Source: Magicicada septendecula (taxonomy: Eukaryota; Arthropoda; Insecta; Hemiptera; Cicadidae). Taken from it: a DNA stretch of 64,000 bases. The notes beneath the pieces are model-generated. The model was not told the origin of the DNA. It saw nothing but the letters and a program-made list of their open reading frames with translations, and ran no database searches. Below, one piece after another: positions 1-8,620 of this stretch; position 1 is the first letter of the stretch, and each line of letters opens with the position of its first letter. Location of the stretch: contig CM068367.1 of NCBI GenBank assembly GCA_034769895.1, positions 125,773,927 to 125,837,926 of the forward strand, in the 5' to 3' direction. Both the position numbers and the translations under genes were made by a program.

Positions 1-1
1 T

Positions 2-3000
2 ACTTTCCCAGTAGAAGAGCTACATAGCTCTTTAATAAAATACTTTATTCCCACCGGCATCTATGAAGAAATAAAAAGGAAGACAGTACTCCGAGTACAA
101 GGACATCAGGAGAGATTAGCTCACTACATCTCCGATGTTAGGGAGTCCTCTCGACTACTACGTGTAAGCTGGAATGAAACACAACTGGTGGACACCATTT
201 TAATAGGAGTGTCACCCGAAGAAAGATCTCGACTGTCATTGATGAATAGACCCAATACAATTGCTGATCTAGAACAGTGCAGTATCCATTCTTCAAATGT
301 ATGGTACTCAGATCAAAATAGAGAAGCAATGAAAACCTCTGGAACTAATAGACATCAATTGCGAGCACTACTGCCTGATGTAACAACCTCGTATGAAAGA
401 CAAGTTTCTAGTAGACCTCACCATGTGCGCAAAGCTGGTAAGTTAACTGTAAACCCAGATAAACCGGAAACCAAGTACCCACCTCGCAGAAAACCCACCT
501 GTTATAATTGTGGCAAATATGGGCACATAAGAAGAGAGTGCAAAAGTAAGCCATTGGAACGGAATAACCCCAATTCAAAAAAACATGTAAGGCAGGGAGA
601 CCCGAAAACCTGTGTCTTCCGCAGCTACTCAAAATTGGGTAAACTAAAAGAAACCAGTAATAATAATAAGAATGAATTATTCTGTAACCAAGTGAAAAAC
701 AAAAAAGGTGCGAAAGATATCGACCCCTATGTGCGAGAATTTCGTGAAAAGTGTAATGCGATTAATAGATGTAAATGGAAAAAAAATCTACTACCATTAA
801 TACAAGTCGACTTAGGCGTTACATCCCCCATCGCCTTAATTGATTCGGGATCTAGTAGAAGCTTAATCAGCCAAGAATTAGCGGACATGTTAGCTAAACA
901 TCATCTAGTAAAACGGAACCAACCTGTGAATATAAAGTGTGCTACCGCTGATAAACGTAAAATAAATATAAACCTGAGCATTACCGTTAAGGTTAAAATA
1001 AAAAACCTAAGTTGGATATTTACAATGTTAGTATGTAAAGAATTAGGACCTGATTTAATATTAGGTGCAGATTTTATTAGTAAGACAGGAATGATTCTTG
1101 ACATCTACGAGCGAGAATTTTATTTCAGATTTGACCGTGCAAGAAAACATAAATTTGATAGTAATGAAGATAAACGTTGTTCATCTACTGCACATGTAAT
1201 ACACCAAGATTCAGATTTATCTCACCTAGAACGAAGAGATAGAGTCAAAATAGTAAAACTAATTAAAGAATTTTCCTCGGTTCTTACACCAAAACTACGA
1301 CTTACGGACCTAATAGAGTATAAAATTAATCTGAGTGATCAGAAAGTAATACGACTACCCCCGTACAAGTTGTCGCCTCCCAAGATGGAAGTCATGCGAA
1401 ACCATATCAATAAGTTATTGGATCAAGGAGTCATAGAACCCTCTACGTCCCCATATTCTTCACCCTCCTTTTTAGTACCGAAAGGACCAGATAAACACCG
1501 ACTAGTTGTAGACTACAGGCAATTAAATAAAAGAATAGAATTTGAATCAATCCCTCTTCCAGACATCCATAGTGCGTTTCATTATTTTACGAAAGCAATG
1601 GTTTTTACGGTAATGGATCTAAATCAAGCTTTTCACCAAATACCTCTTTCAGAAGAATCCAAACGTCTAACCGTGTTTGCAGTTCCTTTTAACTTGTACC
1701 AATTTACTAGGGTACCCTTTGGAATATCTCAAGGAAGTTCCGTATGTAGTAGACTATTGGAGAAGATATTTCACGACATTAAATTTAAATTTGTGTACCA
1801 CTATTTGGACGACATCGTAATATACAGTGAATCAATGGAACAACATCTCAGACATTTGCGTGAAGTGTTATCTCGTTTACTAAGAGCAGGATTAACGGTG
1901 AACCCAAATAAGGTAAGTTTTGCTGTCCCTCAGTTTTCTTTCTTAGGACACATAGTGAAAGCGAAGGGAAAGGTAAGCATTGACCCCGAACGTACCCGTG
2001 CTATTAGAGAATTTGCACCCCCACGAGATGCAAAAGGTATAGCCCGATTTTTAGGTATGGTGAATTATTTCCACAAATATATTCCCCATCTTGCCGAAAT
2101 AGCAGCACCCCTAAACTCCTTACGAAAGAAGGGAACAAAGTTCGAATGGAGCTCAATACATCAAAACGCGTTTGAGCAACTTAAAGAAAGCATTATATCT
2201 CCCCCAGTTTTGCAATTAGCTGATTTCACAAAACCATTCGTCGTGCAAACCGACAGTTCCAGTGTAGCGTTAGGTGCAGTGATATACCAAGAGATAGATA
2301 ACTGTAGACTACCAATTAGTTATGCATCACGAACACTGAGCGATCAAGAAAGAAAGTATTCTGCATATGAATTGGAATGTTTAGCAATTGTTTTTGCATT
2401 CGAAAAGTTTAAACCCTTCCTAGAACATAAAGAATTTCTTTTAGAAACCGACAATCAGGCGTTATCATGGTTATTGAACCACCCTAAACAATTAGGACGA
2501 ATTGGCAGATGGATATTGAAATTAAACTGCTACAAATTCAGAGTGCAGCATATTAAAGGTACTCAAAATGTAGTCGCCGATACCCTGTCCCGTATGTTCC
2601 AGTCACCCACTAAAACTTCCGAAAACGTAGTGAAGCCGGAAATAGCAAGTGCGAACGCCGTAATTACTGAATTCTCCCTTGCCTTTACAAACATTGCCCT
2701 ATATCAACAACAAGACCCCTTACTGAAGCCTATTATAGAACAACTTACCCAAGGTATTAAATCCGAGAAGTACGTATTGAGTAAGAATGTACTGTGTCTC
2801 AAAATAAGAGACGGAAAGGAATTAAGAATAATAGCCCCGGATGTAATTAAGCCCATGCTAATGGAATACTTCCATTCATCTACCATAGGAGCCCATATGG
2901 GAATCAATAAGACGATACATCGTATTCGAAAGGAATATCATTGGAACAATATGAACTGCGAAATAGCTACCTTCGTAAAGAAATGTTCATTATGCGCCCT

Positions 3001-3901
3001 TAGCAAACCCGCCAGAAATACTCAAGTAAGCCAACTGATATCCGAAATCCCAAAGACCCCTTTTTCGAAACTTTATCTAGATTTCTCAGGTCCGTATCCA
3101 CGATCCAAATCAGGAAATACCATGTTACTGATATGTGTAGATTCGTTCACCAAATTTGTTTGGATGTATCCCATGCGACGAGCATTAGCGTCGACAACAG
3201 TTAAAATACTACAGGAAAGATTATTTAAAGACTACGGTACTCCAGTACGTATAGTATCTGATAACGCCTCGCAGTTTAAAGCAAAAGAATTTAGGAATAT
3301 GTGTTTCAAGTTAGGGATAGACCATATAACCACTACAGAGTATCGACCGCAAGGCAATATTGCTGAAAGGTATCTACGAAACCTCAAATCTGCGCTAATA
3401 GCCTATCATGCGAACGATCACACGTCGTGGGACCAAAATCTATCCTGGATTCAATACGCTTTTAATTCAGCTTACCACGAAGGTCACAAGTCGACCCCGT
3501 TCGAGTTACTATACAAGTATCGACCAAACCACCCTTTGTCCACAAGATGGAATATACACGATCTGCTGCCTCCGCAAATAACGGATAAGCAGATAAAGCG
3601 AATATGGAACAAAGCCCGCTCTAACTTAAGAGCAAGCTTGGAAAAATCCAGAAGATACCACGAGAAAGGTAATCATAGCAACTCAGTCAGGTACCAAGTA
3701 GGTGACTTAGTAATGTACAAGACTCACCCCATTAGTAGTGCGATTGATAAGACCACCTCGAAACTATCATTCAGATGGTGTGGCCCTTACCAAATCCAAA
3801 AGTACCTAACTCCAGTTACAGTAGCCCTGTGCGAACCTGCAACTCAGAAATATGTGAGGAGAACGCATATTTCGCAACTAAAGTTGTATAAGAAGAAGTG
3901 A
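2..3901 (+). CDS. Gag-Pol polyprotein of the Gypsy element (N-terminus outside window)
   Basis: One open frame runs from base 2 to the stop near 3901, so gag and pol appear fused without a frame change. In order: a gag segment; a CCHC zinc knuckle (CYNCGKYGHIRREC, about 500-541); an aspartic protease motif DSGSSRSLIS (about 838-867); a reverse transcriptase with YLDD (about 1805); RNase H with QTDSS (about 2247); an integrase with an HHCC zinc-binding head (about 2870-2995); the integrase core with DFSG (about 3080), DNAS (about 3260) and AERY (about 3362); and a GPY/F-like module (WCGPYQIQ, about 3778). Together these copy the RNA genome to DNA and insert it. An internal methionine at 188 is not the true start, because in-frame gag-like sequence continues upstream. 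The frame looks whole in the visible part. Confidence 0.93.
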   Translation, partial: TFPVEELHSSLIKYFIPTGIYEEIKRKTVLRVQGHQERLAHYISDVRESSRLLRVSWNETQLVDTILIGVSPEERSRLSLMNRPNTIADLEQCSIHSSNVWYSDQNREAMKTSGTNRHQLRALLPDVTTSYERQVSSRPHHVRKAGKLTVNPDKPETKYPPRRKPTCYNCGKYGHIRRECKSKPLERNNPNSKKHVRQGDPKTCVFRSYSKLGKLKETSNNNKNELFCNQVKNKKGAKDIDPYVREFREKCNAINRCKWKKNLLPLIQVDLGVTSPIALIDSGSSRSLISQELADMLAKHHLVKRNQPVNIKCATADKRKININLSITVKVKIKNLSWIFTMLVCKELGPDLILGADFISKTGMILDIYEREFYFRFDRARKHKFDSNEDKRCSSTAHVIHQDSDLSHLERRDRVKIVKLIKEFSSVLTPKLRLTDLIEYKINLSDQKVIRLPPYKLSPPKMEVMRNHINKLLDQGVIEPSTSPYSSPSFLVPKGPDKHRLVVDYRQLNKRIEFESIPLPDIHSAFHYFTKAMVFTVMDLNQAFHQIPLSEESKRLTVFAVPFNLYQFTRVPFGISQGSSVCSRLLEKIFHDIKFKFVYHYLDDIVIYSESMEQHLRHLREVLSRLLRAGLTVNPNKVSFAVPQFSFLGHIVKAKGKVSIDPERTRAIREFAPPRDAKGIARFLGMVNYFHKYIPHLAEIAAPLNSLRKKGTKFEWSSIHQNAFEQLKESIISPPVLQLADFTKPFVVQTDSSSVALGAVIYQEIDNCRLPISYASRTLSDQERKYSAYELECLAIVFAFEKFKPFLEHKEFLLETDNQALSWLLNHPKQLGRIGRWILKLNCYKFRVQHIKGTQNVVADTLSRMFQSPTKTSENVVKPEIASANAVITEFSLAFTNIALYQQQDPLLKPIIEQLTQGIKSEKYVLSKNVLCLKIRDGKELRIIAPDVIKPMLMEYFHSSTIGAHMGINKTIHRIRKEYHWNNMNCEIATFVKKCSLCALSKPARNTQVSQLISEIPKTPFSKLYLDFSGPYPRSKSGNTMLLICVDSFTKFVWMYPMRRALASTTVKILQERLFKDYGTPVRIVSDNASQFKAKEFRNMCFKLGIDHITTTEYRPQGNIAERYLRNLKSALIAYHANDHTSWDQNLSWIQYAFNSAYHEGHKSTPFELLYKYRPNHPLSTRWNIHDLLPPQITDKQIKRIWNKARSNLRASLEKSRRYHEKGNHSNSVRYQVGDLVMYKTHPISSAIDKTTSKLSFRWCGPYQIQKYLTPVTVALCEPATQKYVRRTHISQLKLYKKK

Positions 3902-5142
3902 CGGTATAGTATAACCCAAAAAAAAAGAAAAGGGAATACTAGGCAGTAAAGAAAATTATATTTCTGAATCCACGTAAGAAATGTAAAACGTAGAGTTTGG
4001 AAACGAGGCCTGATCAACCTGAGTTCCAGTTCTGCGAAGCATGCATTAATGAATAATCATTAACTAGATGGGTACCAACACTCATTAACTACATGAGTTA
4101 TATAGGACTCACAGAAGAAAAGATAGAATTCTAAATAGTAAAGATTTAGAAAGTTACTCTATAGAAGAGAGAGTAAGACAAACAAAAAAAACGGTAGTAA
4201 AATTAAGTGATAGAGATAAGAAAGAGTTTTGTGTTTTAATTGTGTAAATATTTAGTGTAAATAGTATGTAAAAAAAAAAAAAAGGTAGTTCATAAGAATA
4301 TAAAGTGTACTGTGTTGTAACTATAGGTAATAACTATGTGGACAACGTTGTAAAGTGTTCAACAACTATGTGAAAGAAATTACACACACTAACCCCATTC
4401 AATATCCCAGTGCCCAATAGTGAGTTAGACTCAAAAAGCTTAACCGTAGCGTGCAATTTAAGCGGTGGAGTATGTGACGATTTAAATAAAAGAAATAATC
4501 AAGAAAATAAAAATTTAAAAAAAATTAAGGTTGCGAGCTCTTAAGCCATTTAAATCTCACTGTATTAATATAAAATACCTGTATGTACTCAGTATGAGAG
4601 GAAGCAGTAATTAATTAGTTATTTAGAAGATACTTTAATAAAAAGATAAATTGTAAAGAGTTATTAATATCATATTTAACCCTTTGCTTGTAAGCAGGCG
4701 CTGTCCTGTTGATTCCAGACTCGACATGTTTTCCGAGTCTTGTGTGAGTTAGAATAAGATAAAAAAAACTAATGTTAATAATTAAAAAATCTGAAGACGT
4801 AAATAGTCGCTAAAACAACTGATTTAAATTATGTATATTTGTTTAGGGATAGTTTGTATAAATAAAAAGGTTAACTTAAATATAGTTAGGAACTATATTC
4901 TCGCGCGGAAATTGTCCCACTAACTTTTGCCCAGTACCAGGCGAAGGGAGCGGAATTTCTCTCTCTTGCAATGGTGACTTCGTACAGTATAGACGTAGGA
5001 GCTGTGCGCTTAAAATATGTTAACTATATTTTGTCTCACCTTAAGATGGTGTACCAGATGTAGCTGTTTAAAGCATCTGGATGTGTTAACTAATATAGTC
5101 ATGTAAATAGACAAGAAATTTAAAGTAAGAAAATCGAAACGT
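3902..5142 (+). other. Noncoding 3' region of the Gypsy element between pol and the LTR
   Basis: This is 1.24 kb of AT-rich sequence with no ORF of note and no env-like reading frame. It holds A-runs (for example near 4270) and a small hairpin, AGACTCG...CGAGTCT, near 4719-4743. A tail this long between pol and the 3' LTR is more than a minimal Gypsy element needs. I see no function in it. Confidence 0.6.
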
Positions 5143-5152
5143 AAAAAAGGAG
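5143..5152 (+). promoter_or_regulatory. Polypurine tract of the Gypsy element
   Basis: AAAAAAGGAG lies directly before the TGTAAC start of the LTR, the position expected for the plus-strand DNA primer. Confidence 0.75.
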
Positions 5153-6060
5153 TGTAACACAAGATGACTTCGTGCTTCAACAAATAACAACAATTCCAAA
5201 GTCATACCCGGAGATGTGAACTATCAGAAGCCACAAACTCTACTGCACGTGACAGAATATGCAGATCAGGACATCCGAGAATCTACAAGATCATCGTCGA
5301 TATCTACACGACATATTGTTCAACCTGCGAACTTTTGGAGCCCTTTACAGAGGAAGGCCAGACCGAGATGACGACGTAGCTGTTCCTGTTTTCCAAGACG
5401 GATACCCCAGGACGAGTCTTCTGCATACCAATTAAAAGGTGACTCGATAGCCTGTCTATCGAGGGTTAATAATATTTGTTACACAACACATCTTGAAAGA
5501 GACTTTTCAGAAACTATTAACTTTGTAAAGACTTATAAATTAAATCTAAGAATTTCATGTAACTATTCTAACTTCATACGTTGTAACAATTTATATGCTA
5601 ATGTAGAGTAATATAATTCAAGCAATAATACCATTCTTCCAATGGTTGAATAAAAGAAAGTCTTGCAAGCTAATATCATGAAATGAGTATAATTAAAAGT
5701 CTTAATTACAGAAATACAGAAAGTTGACCCGGATCCGAGGTATAGCTATATAAAATCAAGTTTGATCTCAAAGTTTAAAGAAACCTTTCAAATAACTTAA
5801 TAATTGAATTAGTAATGTCATGGGATCTGTCAGTATATGTTTTTAAATGTTAAATAAAGAGAAGTCTTCTTGTTACACACATATGAGGAGTGCTTAAATC
5901 AATTGTATACCTTGCCATTGTTTCCTTACACAGTTAGTAAGTAATTTGTTACATTAATTATTTGTGATCAATTCTGTTACAACGTAGGCAGCCCATCTAA
6001 TTAACGGAGTTTAATTACGAGGGGTTCCCTGGATTTGTAACGCGGCAAAAAGACGTTACA
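5153..6060 (+). repeat. 3' LTR of the Gypsy element
   Basis: A 908-bp stretch begins TGTAAC right after a polypurine tract and ends GTTACA, a perfect 6-bp terminal inverted repeat. A polyadenylation signal AATAAA lies near 5853. No second copy exists in the window, so the boundaries rest on the terminal inverted repeat and tract position. Confidence 0.8.
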
Positions 6061-6606
6061 GTGTCATCTGTACCAGCGGCCGGCAAACATTTTAGTAAGG
6101 GGGGCAAAATACTTTTAGGCTTAGTGGAGCAATCAAAATTTAAATCAGTTTGAAACTGTCTACGTGATTCCAAATAACGGTAAGTAATTTTACTTTGTAC
6201 AAAACGTTTCACTTTGAAATCTTCCAATGAAAGAGGAGTTATGTCGTTTTGCCTACATTATATGATGTACTTTCAATATTTTAATTGGTACGAAATGTTT
6301 CAATTTCAAGTTTTATAATGAAATAGGAGTTATACTATTTTACTGATTACATATATTATACTTTTATAACATATGTATAAGTTTAGCATTTTCATTGTAA
6401 ACTCAAGTTAGCTAAATTTTTATTTTTATTATACTGTGTACAAAAATATTAATTCAAATTTCTAGGTGTTAAAAAATGAGTCGAACAGAAACGACTAGCC
6501 TACTCAGAGAAAGAGGCAGTTGGAAAAAATGTGACGTAAAAAAAGGGAGAAATTAAACAATGAAGATATTCAGATATATTGTGACCGCAAATGTGCTGTG
6601 TATGAC
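6061..6606. other. AT-rich flank with a dispersed repeat
   Basis: No coding capacity. The opening segment (about 6074-6115, CAGCGGCCGGCAAACATTTT then a G-run) resembles the end of a hAT-type element, but no partner end was found. The rest holds copy A of a local repeat, listed separately. Confidence 0.4.
6158..6360 (+). repeat. Diverged local repeat, copy A
   Basis: Matches 7314-7500 with many substitutions. Shared landmarks are a GTCTA(C/T)GTGATT start, a block TTTTAATTGGTA, and GAAA(T/G)AGGAGTTATAC. The family is not recognised and there is no coding capacity. Just downstream (about 6380-6415), the phrase AACTCAAGTTAGCTAAA also occurs right of the second Gypsy element near 17020. Confidence 0.65.
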
Positions 6607-6635
6607 CTGACGATGGTCTGTGACCGAAATCGATC
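6607..6635 (+). ncRNA. Hammerhead-ribozyme-like core, degraded or diverged
   Basis: CTGACGA (fits CUGANGA) is followed by a perfect 4-bp hairpin GGTC-TGT-GACC and then GAAA. After that, ATCGATC can form a two-base-pair stem III ending in an AUC cleavage triplet. This is the order of a type I hammerhead. Helix I pairing around it is poor, so it may be dead or a chance match. No Penelope coding sequence is visible beside it. Confidence 0.4.
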
Positions 6636-6639
6636 ATTT

Positions 6640-7313
6640 TTATTAAACGCTTTTATTTAACTTGCTTTTCGTGTCGGTCTCGGGTGATTTTTCAAATCAA
6701 ATTTTCACATACTTCCTGATGTGCTAGCGACTTGAAATTTTGTATACTCACTTGAATCACGTGACAATACAATATTATGAAAAACAAATTTCAAAATTCA
6801 ATTAACTACGCGATTTATATCAATGTATACAGTTTACGACGCTGTTTACAATTTGCTGTGTATGAAGGGTCGTTTACGAATGGCTGTTTACGAAAGGGCC
6901 TTCTACGCTTTAAGCTTACTCATGAAGCTTTGGTGAATTTTGAGAATTATCGAAATTGTCTTCAAGCACTGCCACTCTGTATGAAGCGGGCGGTCTAGCA
7001 GGCAGTCTGCGCGCAGCAACCGTCCAGGGAAGTTTGGTTTGAAAAATTTGAGAACGTTTCAGTTAAATTCAGTGAACCAAGTGATGTAAGTGAGAGAAGT
7101 GAAACAAATTTTAAAAATTACATTTTGCAAATTGTTTAATATAAAATTATTTAATGTATATGATTATTGTACACGTTGAAATTTTGTGAAATAAATATTT
7201 TACAAATTTAATTATAGTTTTAGTGCACATCAAAAAAGTGATAGAAATCAACAGCTTGGCATTACGAGAATCTACTGAAGAGATTACTAAAATATAAGAA
7301 TTAATACAAAATC
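6640..7313. other. Intergenic AT-rich sequence
   Basis: No gene recognised. A 73-codon ORF at 6777-6998 is built from short internal near-repeats (CTGTTTACAA / CTGTTTACGA) and has no family features. The sequence from 6660 (TTGCTTTTCGTGTCGGTCTC) reads like the tail of an old repeat that includes the hammerhead-like core just upstream. Confidence 0.4.
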
Positions 7314-7500
7314 GTCTATGTGATTTTACGGATAATTGTAAGTATTAGAAAAATACTGTTCAACAATCGAAAAACGTTACTTGAAGTTTGGTAATTTAAA
7401 ATAACATGTATGATGTATTTTTAACATTTTAATTGGTAAAAAACGTTGCAATTTCTAGTTTTACAATGAAAGAGGAGTTATACCGTTTTGCTGATTATAT
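7314..7500 (+). repeat. Diverged local repeat, copy B (interrupted)
   Basis: Counterpart of 6158-6360. After about 7500 the match stops. The sequence that follows copy A (AACTCAAGTTAGCTAAA) reappears only at about 17020, on the far side of the Penelope dimer and the second Gypsy element. Copy B therefore appears to have been split by those insertions. Confidence 0.55.
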
Positions 7501-7631
7501 ATAATACTTGACTAATATATGTATTAATATATATATATATATTTCAATCACTTTCTGCTACAGTCCGTTTCTTGATGTATATAATACTTTAATATTTATA
7601 ACTAAATTTACCTCAAGATATACTTTTTTCC

Positions 7632-7684
7632 CTATTAGGAACATGTTTCGAGAGTTCCTTTTCTCTCATCTTCAGCCTTCGCCA
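7632..7684 (-). ncRNA. Hammerhead ribozyme in left arm of Penelope dimer
   Basis: Reverse complement of the motif at 8484-8536. On the minus strand it reads CUGAAGA, a GAGAG/CUCUC stem II, GAAA, and a very short stem III ending before a UU-C cleavage position. It is identical in sequence to its partner because it lies in the inverted repeat. Confidence 0.8.
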
Positions 7685-8057
7685 TCTTGTTTCTGGTGAA
7701 GTATTTGTGTGTTGGCTTCTGGATGTTATTAAGGTAGTTTGTTGGTCTTTGGTCTTTTAAAGTTGCATTATTGTGTGTGGTTGTGGTATCTGTTTTTGTA
7801 TTTTGTGTATTTTCGATGTTGAGTGCTTTGAATATTGTGTCATGTTTTGTATTGATTTGTATGTGTTCTGGTATTAGTTTGTTTTGTGTTTTGTGTTTTA
7901 TGTTTGTAAATCTGTAAATTTTCCCAGATGTTCATTATGGTGCCTTTGTGTGGTATATGTTTTATTAGTGTTACATTGGTTATGTCTGGGAATTCATGTC
8001 CTGTGTTTATTGCATGTGTGGCTAAATTGGATTTATATATATTTGGTTTTATGTATA

Positions 8058-8326
8058 TAGGACAAACAAAAAAACAGCTGAAAAAACGTTATTTTGAACA
8101 CCTAAATGCATACAAAAAACCAAATATATATAAATCCAATTTAGCCACACATGCAATAAACACAGGACATGAATTCCCAGACATAACCAATGTAACACTA
8201 ATAAAACATATACCACACAAAGGCACCATAATGAACATCTGGGAAAATTTACAGATTTACAAACATAAAACACAAAACACAAAACAAACTAATACCAGAA
8301 CACATACAAATCAATACAAAACATGA
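8058..8326 (+). pseudogene. GIY-YIG endonuclease C-terminal fragment of a Penelope-like element
   Basis: The translated stretch contains YIGQTKKQLKKRYFEHL, then a conserved His-containing segment (NLATHAINTGHEF) and a Glu/Asn position (NIWENLQIYKHK). This is the pattern of the GIY-YIG nuclease domain that PLEs carry after their reverse transcriptase, where it nicks target DNA. The first GIY strand and everything upstream are missing, because the inverted left arm begins just there. A longer open frame starting at 7928 is only antisense sequence of the left arm. It is short even for the domain alone, so it is a fossil. Confidence 0.75.
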
Positions 8327-8483
8327 CACAATATTCAAAGCACTCAACATCGAAAATACACAAAATACAAAAACAGATACCACAACCACACACAATAATG
8401 CAACTTTAAAAGACCAAAGACCAACAAACTACCTTAATAACATCCAGAAGCCAACACACAAATACTTCACCAGAAACAAGATG

Positions 8484-8536
8484 GCGAAGGCTGAAGATGA
8501 GAGAAAAGGAACTCTCGAAACATGTTCCTAATAGGG
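8484..8536 (+). ncRNA. Hammerhead ribozyme (type I, PLE class) in right arm
   Basis: Core CTGAAGA at 8491-8497 fits CUGANGA. Stem II is GAGAG/CTCTC closing an AAAAGGAA loop. GAAA is at 8517-8520. The next bases, ACATGTT, give a two-base-pair stem III with cleavage predicted after T8526. AGG just before the core pairs with CCT just after the cleavage site, giving helix I. PLEs are known to carry such minimal hammerheads near their ends, and this one is downstream of and in the same sense as the endonuclease fragment. Confidence 0.85.
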
Positions 8537-8579
8537 AAAAAAGTATATCTTGAGGTAAATTTAGTTATAAATATTAAAG

Positions 8580-8580
<1 letters not shown>

Positions 8581-8617
<37 letters not shown>
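8581..8617. repeat. TA microsatellite
   Basis: A run of about 18 TA units joins the Penelope dimer to the 5' LTR of the second Gypsy element. It supplied the ATAT target site. Confidence 0.95.

Positions 8618-8620
<3 letters not shown>

Larger units (their letters stand above)
1..6060 (+). mobile_element. Ty3/Gypsy LTR retrotransposon, 3' part (5' end outside window)
   Basis: The element enters from the left edge with its gag frame already open. It runs through protease, reverse transcriptase, RNase H and integrase, a 1.2-kb noncoding tail, a polypurine tract and a 3' LTR with ends TGTAAC and GTTACA. Domain order (RT before integrase) and a GPY/F-type tail after the integrase place it in Ty3/Gypsy (Metaviridae). 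The visible coding part looks whole. Age cannot be judged because the 5' LTR is not in the window, and the target duplication cannot be checked for the same reason. The clade within Gypsy was not resolved by eye. Confidence 0.95.
7581..8584. mobile_element. Inverted head-to-head dimer of a Penelope-like element 3' end
   Basis: Two arms, 7581-8056 and 8110-8584, are near-perfect reverse complements of about 475 bp around a 53-bp centre (8057-8109). Each arm carries the last part of a GIY-YIG endonuclease reading frame and a 3' region with a hammerhead ribozyme, both hallmarks of Penelope-like elements (PLEs). Reverse transcriptase is absent, so this is a 5'-truncated, non-autonomous remnant. 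PLE copies are known to occur as inverted partial units. The near identity of the arms suggests recent formation or gene conversion. The right arm ends in a TA microsatellite. Confidence 0.85.

Noticed and set aside
3902-5142. Possible env gene in the first Gypsy element
   Set aside because: No reading frame of useful length and no signal peptide or membrane segment.
6074-6115. CAGCGGCCGGCAAACATTTT as a hAT terminus
   Set aside because: No matching inverted end or 8-bp duplication was found nearby.
6777-6998. 73-codon plus-strand ORF
   Set aside because: Built from short internal near-repeats and not recognisable as a protein family.
7928-8057. Extension of the GIY-YIG frame upstream of the YIG motif
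   Set aside because: This part is antisense sequence of the left arm, not endonuclease.
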